Below are positions 15,634 through 24,278 of a stretch of DNA of 34,747 bases, piece by piece (positions within the stretch are counted from its first letter, which is position 1; each line of letters begins with the position of its first letter). The DNA is from Bacilli bacterium (GTDB taxonomy: Bacteria; Bacillota_I; Bacilli_A; RF39; UBA660), in NCBI GenBank assembly GCA_017511605.1, contig JAFWJL010000004.1, forward strand, positions 1 through 34,747, in the 5' to 3' direction. The position numbers were made by a program, and so were the translations under genes. Below the pieces are notes generated by a model. That model was not told the origin of the DNA. It saw only the letters and a program-made list of their open reading frames with translations, and did no database searches.

Positions 15634-15891
15634 CTATAATAATATTATTCTAGATCCGTTTTGTAGATCTGTATCTTTTACTGTTTTATTAACATCATAT
15701 ATTTCACCAGTATCTTTACTATATAAATTGGCATCTTCTCTAATCTCATAAGTATTTCCTGTTAGGTCTGTTAGAGAGTCTTCAATTAGTTTTTTTATTG
15801 TTCCTATCTTTTTATTTATAGGAATAAACAAATCATATTTCTTTTCTATTAGAGGTATCTCTAATTCTATTAATATTTTATTCTTATTCAT
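15634..15891 (-). CDS. yukD: YukD/EsaB-like ubiquitin-fold protein
   Basis: 85 residues. The pattern YDLFIPINKKIGTIKKLIEDSL near the start and NGSRIILL at the end fits the small ubiquitin-like YukD/EsaB protein of type VIIb systems, a cytosolic accessory or regulator of secretion. It begins 9 bases after the essC stop behind GGAGAG and is followed 10 bases later by the WXG-like gene. The operon context strongly supports the call, although sequence identity in this family is low. Confidence 0.8.
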   Translation of the reverse strand: MNKNKILIELEIPLIEKKYDLFIPINKKIGTIKKLIEDSLTDLTGNTYEIREDANLYSKDTGEIYDVNKTVKDTDLQNGSRIILL

Positions 15892-15900
15892 AACTCTCTC

Positions 15901-18900
15901 CTATTCATCAGACATTAATTTAATTAGAGTAGCTTTTCCTTTTCTAATTATATATCCAAATCCTGGTTCTACTTCTGTTCTTAATATTCTTGAGTTAGTA
16001 GTTACTTTTAATGTGAATTGGTCTGCTATACCATTTCCTAACCATATACCTTCAGCTAAATCAACATTTTGTTTATACCAAGTTTCAAATGCTAATGTCT
16101 TAATAGATTCTATAGTATCTATTAATATTATTCTTATATTTCCTTGAGCTTTACAGTTATTGATTACATCTGCAAATTTTGGTTTTTCTTCTACTGGTAT
16201 TTTATTTAATAGAGCATTTACATTATATATGAAACATACTGTTATTTTTTCTGGATCATTTTTATTTAGTATTTCTGCTAATTTTCCAAAAGATTTATCA
16301 CATAGATCATTACTATATGTAATTCTGTCTCTTGAAATTTCTCCTAATACACTATTTGTATCAAATATTATACATTCTGCATTATTCATCATTAATACAT
16401 TATTTATTATTCCCTTTATAAATCTATTATCACTAGTAATATCATCACCTGTGATATTATACATAAATTCATTTTTAAGGTTTAATGTAGCTATATTTAA
16501 TGTTTCTTTTTCTACACCTATAGGAATTGTTTCTAATGAACCTAAATAGTTATTTACAAAGTCTTGATTAACTACATCTGGTAATATTGGTATTCTTGGT
16601 GCTTTATATTCACATATTTCATTTAATTTCTTAGAAATAATCTTAATATAGTCACTCATTTTTTCTTCTTTATAACTATATGCAGTTTGATATTCATATA
16701 CATTATCTAATCCTATTAATCCACGGCCATAGGCTTTAGATGGTTCTTTCTTTCTAGCTCCTGGGATTATACTTGAATAATCACTAGGATCATTGAATTG
16801 AAGAACTAAGTTTTGTTTAAAGTTTTGTTTTAAACGATATCTAACAGCGTTAGTACTGTTTGTAGTAAGAATGAAACATACTCCATATTTTAAACAATCT
16901 CTTGTCATTTGACCTAACATATCTTCATATTCTGGATATGTTTCAAAGAATGCTTCAACATTATTAATAATTATTGTGATGAATGGTATTTGCTTACCAC
17001 CATGTTTAATATAGAAATCATATGAACCATTATAATCTATGAATATTTTCTTTCTTTCTTCCATGATTCCACTAATCATCTTAAACAAGTTATCTATTTT
17101 TTCTACATCATTAGAAAGAATTACTTCTCCTACATGAGGTGCTTGTTTAAACATAGTTAATGTTTCTGCCCCAAAATCAATGATATAGAAGTTAGCTTCT
17201 TTAGTATCATGTGTAGTTATTGTTGAATAAATAATACTTGAAAGCATTAATTCTTTTCCTGTTCCTGCAGAACCATAAATAATAGTATTTCCTTCATCAG
17301 AAAGTGGTAATGTAAGAATATTTTGAACTTGATTTTCCGGATCATCATATTCTCCAATTACTGGATTAATAACATTCTTAATTGGTTTATAGTTATATTT
17401 AGTTTTTAAATCATCAATATAAATTACATCAGGTATTCTATCTAACCATAATTTATTAATAGCTATACCTTCATTATTAGCTTGGTCTACTATATATTTA
17501 ATAATATTAGTAATTTCTTCACCTTGTGATGGTGCTTGAATTTCATTATCTTTTGTATCTAATTGTTTAATTGTATTACCAACATTATCAATTATATTAA
17601 TAGCTTGGTCTACTTTCTTTTTTCTTTTCTCTGTTGGATGATATTGAGCTCCAGCCCAAGCTGCTTGACCTAAAGCAAATAATTCATTATAACCAACTTG
17701 TAGATAGAATCTACCAGTTTGTTTTATTTCTGCTGCATCAGGACATTTAATCATATCCATAGAATCTGATTTATCTTGTACTTTTAAACATATTCTAAAT
17801 TTAGAGTTTGACCATATTTGATCATTAACTACTCCACTTGGTTTTTGTGTAGCTAGGATTAAGTGAACTCCTAGAGAACGTCCTATACGAGCAGTAGATA
17901 TCAATTGATCCATGAATTCTGGTCTTTGATCTTTTAATTCAGCAAACTCATCTGAAATGATAAATAAATGTGATATTGGTTTATCTACTAAACCTCTACG
18001 ATATAAACTTTGGTATTTATAGATATCAATAGTACTTTCATTTAATTTATCTCTTGCTTCATTAAATAATCTTTGTCTCTTACGTAATTCTGATTGAATA
18101 GAAGCTAATGATCTATTCATTTCAACTGTATCTAAGTTTGTGATAGTACCAGCTAAGTGTGGTAATTTCATTCCTGTTTCTCTATTTTCAAAAGCTCCGG
18201 TTAAACCTCCACCTTTATAATCGATAAGTATGAATGATACTTCATATGGGTGGTAGTTTAAAGCCATTGAAAGAATATATGTAATAATAAATTCTGATTT
18301 ACCTGAACCAGTCATACCAGCTATTAAACCATGTGGTCCGTGAGCTTTTTCATGTAGATCTAGTTTAAATAATTCTCTTGATTTATCTAAACCTACTGGT
18401 GCAGATAGTGATTTGGTAGGATCATTACTCTTCCATCTGTTTAAGATATTGAATTGATCTACCATACCAATATTATACATCTCTAAGAATGATACACTAT
18501 TTGGTAATACTCTATTTTCTTTAGAAATATCTATTGGGATATTAGCAATAATTTTACAACATTCATACATATTAAGAGTTGGATCAACATCAGCATCAAA
18601 TTCTTTTTGTTTATTTGAAACCAATTCACTTTCAAAGACACCCGATTTAGTATCTCCAATACTTATGAATGTTTTACATTCGTTTGGTATATTAACTAAT
18701 CTTGGACTAATTACTACTAAACTAAATCCATAGTTAATTGGCATTTCACATACGTCTTTAACAAGTTCCAAATCTCTTACCATTTTATAATCATCAGTGA
18801 TTATTAAATAATATGGTTTATATTTATGGTAATCATCTTTTGAAACTTCCATTGTACCGTTGTCATCATGAAACTTTCTTTGTTGCATTGCTTTTTCTAA

Positions 18901-20469
18901 TTCTAGGGAAATTTCTTTTGCTTCATCTAAGTTTGTTGCGAAATATCTTACTGTTTTATCATCACTCCAGCAATGTGGTGCTATCTTTAAATAATCCCAT
19001 TTAGATGCATTTTGTTCATTTGTTAATACTACTATTTTTAAGTCTTCATAACTATGATAAGTAATTATCTGTAAAAGTAATCCTTCTAGGAATTGTTGTT
19101 TATTTTTAGCTGTACCTATAATGGCACTTATGTTCTTTTCTATGAAGTTAAGTGTTACTGGTACATTTTCTAGCATCCTAGATTCTGCACCTACTTTGTA
19201 TACTTCTTTTAATAATTCATCATCTTTTACTGAGAAGTGTTCTTCTGGAATACTTAATTTTCCTCTGAATTCAGTTGAACCTACTCCTAGTCTTAAACTT
19301 AAGAAATCATCTTGATCTAATTCTCTTTCCCATAGATTTCTCTTCTTCTCATATATAATTTCTTTTATTTGTTGTAATGGAAGATAGTTATCTATCATTA
19401 TTTGTCTTTGAACTTTCATTTCGCTTTGAAGTTTTTCTTTCTTTTCTTCCAAATACTTTAGATATTTTTCCTTTCTTTCTTCATTATTCTTTTTTCTTAA
19501 TCTCTTTTGATGTGTTCTTTGTAAGCTTGGCCATAATAACATAGTGGCTATCATAGCGCCAGAAATTAATAGTGTTGGGAATACTTGCGATAAATCAGCT
19601 GTTCCACTTATTACTCCTGATAAAGCATTATATCCTGTCATCATAGACATCATTGCCATTGTAAGCATTGGTCCAATTGTATATATCATTGGAGTTTTAT
19701 CTTCTTCTTGTTCTGCAGGAGGAGCATCTATTGCTATAACTTTTTCTTCAATACCTGTTTTAAATCTAGGTGCTCTGTAGAAATAATCATCTTCACCATA
19801 AAACTCTATATTTTCTTCATCTGGATTATCTTGTTCTGTTTGTCTTTGAATAATGGCATTTTCTCTTACTAATGCGCTTTCATCTACCTTTACGTGGTTA
19901 GCTATATTATTTATTATTATTCCATCTTTCATAGGTATTATTTCTAATCCCATAATGAAAATAATATCACCGTACTCTAATTCTTGTGATGTTATAGCAT
20001 TACTATTAACATAAGTCCCATATTTACTATTTAAATCTTGAATAACCCATTTTTTGTTATTATATATTAATCTAGCTTGATTTTTTGATACTAATGGGTA
20101 ATTGTAATATATTGTATTTTTTTCATCATTACCTATTGTAATAGTATTTGTAGAATTTAATTTTAGTCTTAAAATATCATTATTTACAGATGGAGAACAG
20201 TATAAAATAACATACTCATTATCTGTATTAATTTTTAAAAAATATAAACTATAATCTTTAAGTATTGCTGATTCTACTTCTTGATCTCCAGACATAATCT
20301 TTGTCTCAAAGTCGCTTTTAATTTTCCATTCACCATTGTATTCTTCTACGTTGATAAGGTTTCGTACATTTCCAAAATAATCATTATCGGTAATCCAGTA
20401 ATTACCAGATACTTCTGATGGCAAAGAAAAGTTATAAATTTTTTTCTTTTTGATCAATCTAACTATCAC
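15901..20469 (-). CDS. essC: type VIIb secretion ATPase EssC/YukB (FHA-TM-FtsK/SpoIIIE)
   Basis: 1522 residues with a GTG start after GGGGTGAT. Two N-terminal FHA-like regions (about 1-95 and 100-190; the second has DLNSKYGTYVN at 145-155) lead to two membrane helices (about 262-315) and a linker. FtsK/SpoIIIE domain 1 has an intact Walker A GMTGSGKS (718-725) and Walker B IISDE (837-841). Domain 2 is degenerate: Walker A GSAGTGKE (1066-1073) has Glu for Ser/Thr, and Walker B is IINN. Domain 3 (about 1310-1522) keeps no P-loop. This is the motor that drives ESX/WXG substrates across the membrane. The genes for EssA, EssB and EsaA are not in this window. Confidence 0.93.
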   Translation of the reverse strand: MIVRLIKKKKIYNFSLPSEVSGNYWITDNDYFGNVRNLINVEEYNGEWKIKSDFETKIMSGDQEVESAILKDYSLYFLKINTDNEYVILYCSPSVNNDILRLKLNSTNTITIGNDEKNTIYYNYPLVSKNQARLIYNNKKWVIQDLNSKYGTYVNSNAITSQELEYGDIIFIMGLEIIPMKDGIIINNIANHVKVDESALVRENAIIQRQTEQDNPDEENIEFYGEDDYFYRAPRFKTGIEEKVIAIDAPPAEQEEDKTPMIYTIGPMLTMAMMSMMTGYNALSGVISGTADLSQVFPTLLISGAMIATMLLWPSLQRTHQKRLRKKNNEERKEKYLKYLEEKKEKLQSEMKVQRQIMIDNYLPLQQIKEIIYEKKRNLWERELDQDDFLSLRLGVGSTEFRGKLSIPEEHFSVKDDELLKEVYKVGAESRMLENVPVTLNFIEKNISAIIGTAKNKQQFLEGLLLQIITYHSYEDLKIVVLTNEQNASKWDYLKIAPHCWSDDKTVRYFATNLDEAKEISLELEKAMQQRKFHDDNGTMEVSKDDYHKYKPYYLIITDDYKMVRDLELVKDVCEMPINYGFSLVVISPRLVNIPNECKTFISIGDTKSGVFESELVSNKQKEFDADVDPTLNMYECCKIIANIPIDISKENRVLPNSVSFLEMYNIGMVDQFNILNRWKSNDPTKSLSAPVGLDKSRELFKLDLHEKAHGPHGLIAGMTGSGKSEFIITYILSMALNYHPYEVSFILIDYKGGGLTGAFENRETGMKLPHLAGTITNLDTVEMNRSLASIQSELRKRQRLFNEARDKLNESTIDIYKYQSLYRRGLVDKPISHLFIISDEFAELKDQRPEFMDQLISTARIGRSLGVHLILATQKPSGVVNDQIWSNSKFRICLKVQDKSDSMDMIKCPDAAEIKQTGRFYLQVGYNELFALGQAAWAGAQYHPTEKRKKKVDQAINIIDNVGNTIKQLDTKDNEIQAPSQGEEITNIIKYIVDQANNEGIAINKLWLDRIPDVIYIDDLKTKYNYKPIKNVINPVIGEYDDPENQVQNILTLPLSDEGNTIIYGSAGTGKELMLSSIIYSTITTHDTKEANFYIIDFGAETLTMFKQAPHVGEVILSNDVEKIDNLFKMISGIMEERKKIFIDYNGSYDFYIKHGGKQIPFITIIINNVEAFFETYPEYEDMLGQMTRDCLKYGVCFILTTNSTNAVRYRLKQNFKQNLVLQFNDPSDYSSIIPGARKKEPSKAYGRGLIGLDNVYEYQTAYSYKEEKMSDYIKIISKKLNEICEYKAPRIPILPDVVNQDFVNNYLGSLETIPIGVEKETLNIATLNLKNEFMYNITGDDITSDNRFIKGIINNVLMMNNAECIIFDTNSVLGEISRDRITYSNDLCDKSFGKLAEILNKNDPEKITVCFIYNVNALLNKIPVEEKPKFADVINNCKAQGNIRIILIDTIESIKTLAFETWYKQNVDLAEGIWLGNGIADQFTLKVTTNSRILRTEVEPGFGYIIRKGKATLIKLMSDE

Positions 20470-20508
20470 TAGATATCACCCCGTATATTATTCTTCATTC
20501 TATATTTA

Positions 20509-20537
20509 ATTATATCTTTTTTTCAAGCATTTTACAA
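20509..20537 (-). promoter_or_regulatory. promoter of the type VIIb operon
   Basis: TTGTAA (20532-20537), a 17 bp spacer and TATAAT (20509-20514) on the - strand, 40 bases before the GTG start of essC. Confidence 0.65.
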
Positions 20538-20591
20538 CATAATTTTTAACCAAAAAACCTATTTTTGCATAATTTATAATGGTGAGTTAAA

Positions 20592-21386
20592 TTGTTTATT
20601 TTTTTTAGTGAATTAAGCCCTATATATCAAGCTCTTTTGGCAGGTATTTTTACATTTTTAATTACTGTTTTAGGTTCCAGTTTAGTATTCTTTTTTAAAT
20701 CTGTTAATAAGAATATCATGGATATCATGTTATCATTGTCAGCGGGTATAATGCTTTCTGCTTCTTTCTTCTCGTTATTAAATCCTGCTATTAATATTTC
20801 TAATGAATTAAAGTTAGTTACATGGTTAGTTATATTTAGTGGTTTTATTAGCGGAGGAATTCTTCTATTAATAGGTGATAAAATATTAAATTATTTAGAC
20901 AAGAGAGGAAAAAAATCTATAAGTAAATTAAAAAGATCTATTATGTTATTCTCATCTATTACTCTTCATAATATTCCTGAAGGGTTAGTATTGGGTGTTG
21001 CCTATGGTTCTATTATTTATAATTTTAATAGTGCTAGTTTAGCTTCCGCAATAGCTTTGACTATTGGAATTGGTATTCAGAATTTTCCTGAGGGAAGCGC
21101 TATTTCTTTACCTATGAAGAGAGATGGGTTATCTTGTTTTAAGTCTTTTATTTTTGGTTCTATTAGCGCTATTGTTGAACCTATTTTTGCATTACTAGGT
21201 GCTTTATTAGTACTTAAAATACAAGTATTTTTACCTTTTGTTTTATCTTTTACTGCAGGAGCGATGGTATTTGTGATTACTATGGAATTAATACCTGAAT
21301 CTCAAACAAATAAAAGAAAAGACCTAATGGCCTTATTCCTTATGCTAGGATTTTCTATTATGATGATTTTGGAACTTGTTCTATAA
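20592..21386 (+). CDS. ZIP family metal transporter (GufA-like)
   Basis: 264 residues with about eight membrane helices. The two metal-path motifs are HNIPEG (126-131) and QNFPEG (163-168). Gln in the second motif is typical of the GufA/ZIP11 branch, whereas most ZIPs have His. A variable Lys/Ser-rich loop at 103-116 is also typical. It should import zinc or another divalent cation. The start is TTG after GGTGAG, with a TATAAT at 20575-20580 and hence a leader of only a few bases. The 3' end overlaps the convergent endolysin gene by 29 bases. Confidence 0.85.
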   Translation: MFIFFSELSPIYQALLAGIFTFLITVLGSSLVFFFKSVNKNIMDIMLSLSAGIMLSASFFSLLNPAINISNELKLVTWLVIFSGFISGGILLLIGDKILNYLDKRGKKSISKLKRSIMLFSSITLHNIPEGLVLGVAYGSIIYNFNSASLASAIALTIGIGIQNFPEGSAISLPMKRDGLSCFKSFIFGSISAIVEPIFALLGALLVLKIQVFLPFVLSFTAGAMVFVITMELIPESQTNKRKDLMALFLMLGFSIMMILELVL

Positions 21387-22005
21387 TTAGTTTTTGATTT
21401 TCTTTTAGATATACTCCATATAAATCAGTCTTAGGTGCAATAAATGTTTTATTAACAATTGGTTCAGTTGTCGATACGGTATCCACAGGTTTTGTGGATA
21501 TTTTTTTGAAATTATATCCCCAGCTATCTAGTATTTTTATACTATCATCTAACCATAAACATTCTTCTGGACGTTTTCCACCATTTATACTCCAATAACC
21601 TGCATTATTCTTGTGCCATCCTATACCTGTAAATTTACCTTTTCCACATTCAATATGGCAATGTGCTCCTGTGACATTGCCTTTTGTTCCTTCGGTATAA
21701 AAGACTTCTCCCTTATTAATTCTTTTTCCTACAAACAAATCACTTACATCATTATCATGGGCAAACATAATAGTCATATAGTCAATGGTTCCATCAGGAT
21801 ACTCTACTTCTTCTACACTTTCCAACCATACCTCATTAGCATCATTAGTATATATCTTTTTAATTATTCCCGTAAATGGCGCATATAAATTACTCTTCCC
21901 CGCATCAATATCTGCATTATCTATGGCAAAACTATCTCTATGAGTTCCTTCATTATATCCCTGAGTTATTCTCATATATTTACTTGGAAATAGTGGCTTT
22001 TCCAT
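21358..22005 (-). CDS. M23-type peptidase, endolysin-like
   Basis: 215 residues. LytM/M23 zinc residues are visible: H22 and D29 (THRDSFAID), H83 (FAHD) and the HxH pair H115/H117 (GAHCHIE). The fold is completed by a C-terminal Thr/Ser/Pro-rich stretch. There is no signal peptide. The ATG overlaps the stop of the holin-like gene (TAATG), the usual arrangement of phage lysis cassettes, in which the holin releases the cytosolic endolysin. It should cut peptidoglycan cross-bridges or stem peptides. No other phage genes are in the window, so the pair may be domesticated. Confidence 0.83.
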   Translation of the reverse strand: MEKPLFPSKYMRITQGYNEGTHRDSFAIDNADIDAGKSNLYAPFTGIIKKIYTNDANEVWLESVEEVEYPDGTIDYMTIMFAHDNDVSDLFVGKRINKGEVFYTEGTKGNVTGAHCHIECGKGKFTGIGWHKNNAGYWSINGGKRPEECLWLDDSIKILDSWGYNFKKISTKPVDTVSTTEPIVNKTFIAPKTDLYGVYLKENQKLIIEQVPKSS

Positions 22006-22343
22006 TATTTGTCCTCCTCATTTATAATATTTTCTTTAGATATACTTATATTTTTCCTATTTAAAATGTCACTATATGAGCTTATTTTTCCTTCTAAAGA
22101 TTTATAAATTGAATCAGCTCCTAGGAACGAAAATAATCCAATCCATAGACTAGTAGGTAGAGTTATATCAGTGAATGTTTGCGAAAAAACTATTCCCACA
22201 ATCATATTAATAATAAGTGAATATAAAGTTATAAACTTACTACTTTTAAATATAGACTTGGTCTTTTGAATTATTGCACATGTAATGGCACTTAGGGCTA
22301 TACCAATAATTAAGAGTTGTTGCAAATACTCAATATGAAACAT
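22005..22343 (-). CDS. holin-like membrane protein
   Basis: 112 residues: hydrophobic helices at about 8-25, 37-53 and 62-77, then a charged, hydrophilic C-terminal tail. This is the size and layout of Firmicutes phage holins, and the gene directly precedes and overlaps an endolysin-like gene. GAGGAGG before the ATG is the strongest ribosome site in the area. Identification rests on topology and partner, because holins have little sequence signature. Confidence 0.75.
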   Translation of the reverse strand: MFHIEYLQQLLIIGIALSAITCAIIQKTKSIFKSSKFITLYSLIINMIVGIVFSQTFTDITLPTSLWIGLFSFLGADSIYKSLEGKISSYSDILNRKNISISKENIINEEDK

Positions 22344-22388
22344 ATAAACCTCCTCGTAATAGTTTATGCATCATTACTTTTTTTGCCA

Positions 22389-22415
22389 CAAAAAAAGAGG
22401 AATTATCCTCTTTTT
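22389..22415 (-). terminator. terminator of the HD/peptidase/CmpB/transglutaminase operon
   Basis: An aaagagg/cctcttt stem with an aattat loop and a - strand T-run. The stop of the last gene lies in the loop. Confidence 0.8.
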
Positions 22416-22918
22416 ACTATTGTGCCATTTTGACAATGTCCATAGAATTCTAATGTATTTAATTTCTTCTCTGGTTTTGAATAATTATATATAAATATTT
22501 GATTATTGTCATAACCATCTTTTAATTCTAATGAAATAAAACACTTTTTTACTTCTTCTAATAGATCATTTTCATTATCAAATTCTTTTATTCCCTTATA
22601 CACATCCCAAGCATGTTCAAACCAGTAAAATTTACCATTATCTTCAAATGCAATAGTTGTATGACATGGAAATTTTTTACCATCATTATATACAATAAAA
22701 TATGATTTAATATTAATACCTTTTTCATTAAAATAATGTCTTTCAAGTTCTACTTGATCCCAACATACTCCTACTTTACTTTTCATTGCTTCTTCAGGAG
22801 TTTGAAGCATATACATTTCTATCATATTTTCTAATTTAGTATGAGGATTACCATTTTTATCTACCCATCCATATTTAATTTCTTCCATTAATTTCATTAT
22901 TTCTTCGGCTATTTTCAT
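22403..22918 (-). CDS. transglutaminase-like Cys-His protein
   Basis: 171 residues, soluble. C52 (KVGVCWDQVEL), H86 (PCHTTIAFE) and an acidic residue in WFEHAWDVYKGI (E101) are ordered like the Cys-His-Asp/Glu triad of the transglutaminase/papain-like superfamily. I know no specific function: it could be a peptidase or an acyl-transfer enzyme. It follows the CmpB-like gene by 8 bases with AGGAGA upstream and ends the operon that starts at 25358. A second protein of the same general type is at 27268-27963. Confidence 0.6.
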   Translation of the reverse strand: MKIAEEIMKLMEEIKYGWVDKNGNPHTKLENMIEMYMLQTPEEAMKSKVGVCWDQVELERHYFNEKGINIKSYFIVYNDGKKFPCHTTIAFEDNGKFYWFEHAWDVYKGIKEFDNENDLLEEVKKCFISLELKDGYDNNQIFIYNYSKPEKKLNTLEFYGHCQNGTIVKRG

Positions 22919-22926
22919 ATTTTCTC

Positions 22927-23508
22927 CTATCTAAATTTAATCATCCACAATAGGTTTTTACCATTATTAGTATACATAGTTTTAAAACTAATAATGAAAT
23001 CTATTATTAATGCTACCAATATTAATATTACTATAAATAAAGGCATTTTATCTACTAATTTATTTAATTTATTACGTAAAGGTATAAATACATATCCCAT
23101 AAATAAAGTTATTATTAAGGCAAAACCAACTGATGTTGGGATTGAAGTATATTTAGTTATATGTAGGGGTAATGTTGAATAATCCCAGTAACTAAAATCT
23201 CCTGTTTTTTCTACAAACAACCCTAATAATAATTCACCTATAGATACTAAAATAAAACATATAAAAAAGTATATTATAGTACCTTTAGTTCTTTTTAATT
23301 CTATTTTATTGAAGAGATTATTAGGCGTACCTATTATATAATATAAAACTATTATAAATAATCCATAGCCTAATAAACAGGGTAAATACATATTACGATT
23401 ATCTAAATAACCATGTCTAAAGATCATCCATATATCTTCTACACAAAAACCTATAAAAGACATTATGGCAAGCATAATTATATCAGTTTTCAAGGTTTTA
23501 TACTTCAT
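22927..23508 (-). CDS. CmpB-like (PF06541-type) membrane protein, third copy
   Basis: 193 residues from the ATG at 23508, preceded by AGGAAGTGAT. An upstream ATG at 23541 lies inside the preceding gene and lacks a ribosome site. About five membrane helices, an N-terminal GFCVEDIWMIF and a central WDYST motif followed by a conserved small-residue helix link it to the tandem pair at 1156-2372, although it lacks their WRGGNFLPW stretch. The function is unproven. It is third in an operon with the HD protein, the disrupted peptidase and the transglutaminase-like gene. Confidence 0.7.
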   Translation of the reverse strand: MKYKTLKTDIIMLAIMSFIGFCVEDIWMIFRHGYLDNRNMYLPCLLGYGLFIIVLYYIIGTPNNLFNKIELKRTKGTIIYFFICFILVSIGELLLGLFVEKTGDFSYWDYSTLPLHITKYTSIPTSVGFALIITLFMGYVFIPLRNKLNKLVDKMPLFIVILILVALIIDFIISFKTMYTNNGKNLLWMIKFR

Positions 23509-23512
23509 ATTA

Positions 23513-24246
23513 TCACTTCCTAGTTTTATTGTCTTTTCCATATATTATCCCATAAAATAGGAATGCTTCATCTATGATTCTATCACCATTTTTTAAAAGA
23601 TTGATGCTGTTTGCAATTGTTCTTTTAAAATATTCATAGCCAAATCTATCATATAAATTTTTAACAGCTAATAAACTTAAATCATAGCCATTATAATCAT
23701 CTGTTTTAAATTTTTCTCCATGAGATAGATTATTTAATTTAGGTATTACTTTAGTTTCCTCTTTTACTTTACTAAACCATTCCTCAAAACCTTCATTTAA
23801 TTCATAATCCTTTTCACCGAGAAAAACTGAGCACAACCTTCATCAAACCAAGTAAAATGCTCTTGTCTAGTTTTAAATATTATTAATTCATGATACATAA
23901 TATGAAATAACTCATGTGCTGCTAGGCACTTTCTTTTTCTAAAAATTGGTGTTCCTTCTTTTATACTAGGATTTATATAAGCAATTATCATACCATCGGC
24001 ACCTGTACCTACTGCATATTCTGGTAATGATTCTTTTTCTCCTCGTAATTCATATACATAGTTTCTAAATGATTCTTTATTATCAAAATAATGTATTTCT
24101 ACTTTTCTAAAGTCAGAAACATCAAATATTCTTTTATATAATTCTTTAGTTTCTTTTAAAGTACTTTCTAAATTTTTAAATATGTGTTTTAAACTATCAG
24201 GTGCATATAATACAAAATCTTTATTATCAAATTGTATTTTATTCAT
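23513..24246 (-). pseudogene. frameshifted metallopeptidase (HExxH, peptidase MA-like)
   Basis: Two adjacent frames make one protein of about 244 residues. The upstream frame (24246 to 23797) holds HELFH at 111-115 and the DEG motif at 135-137 expected of gluzincin peptidases. It derails after CAQFF at a T5 run (A5 on the + strand at 23822-23826). One extra T would restore Q-F-F-L-G-E and join it to the downstream frame, which continues with ELNEGFEEWFSKV and ends at 23513 in TGA-TAA. Causes: a real one-base loss, a homopolymer error, or unlikely programmed slippage. The slip site G-TTT-TTC is not a perfect heptamer. Confidence 0.7.
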
Positions 24247-24278
24247 TTTATCACTACCTTTGACATATAAATGATATC

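Noticed and set aside
16160..16549. Long open frame on the + strand opposite the secretion ATPase gene (others likewise at 19544-19780 and 12501-12737)
   Set aside because: They lie antisense to strongly supported genes, have no ribosome site or promoter, and their translations lack protein-like motifs. They are shadows of codon bias.
21358..22343. Prophage
   Set aside because: Only a holin-like and an endolysin-like gene are present. There is no integrase, capsid, portal or tail gene and no attachment repeats, so I call only a lysis cassette.
23797..23836. Programmed -1 frameshift to make the full metallopeptidase
   Set aside because: The site G-TTT-TTC is not a full slippery heptamer, and I saw no clear stimulatory stem or upstream Shine-Dalgarno-like element. 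A one-base loss is simpler.
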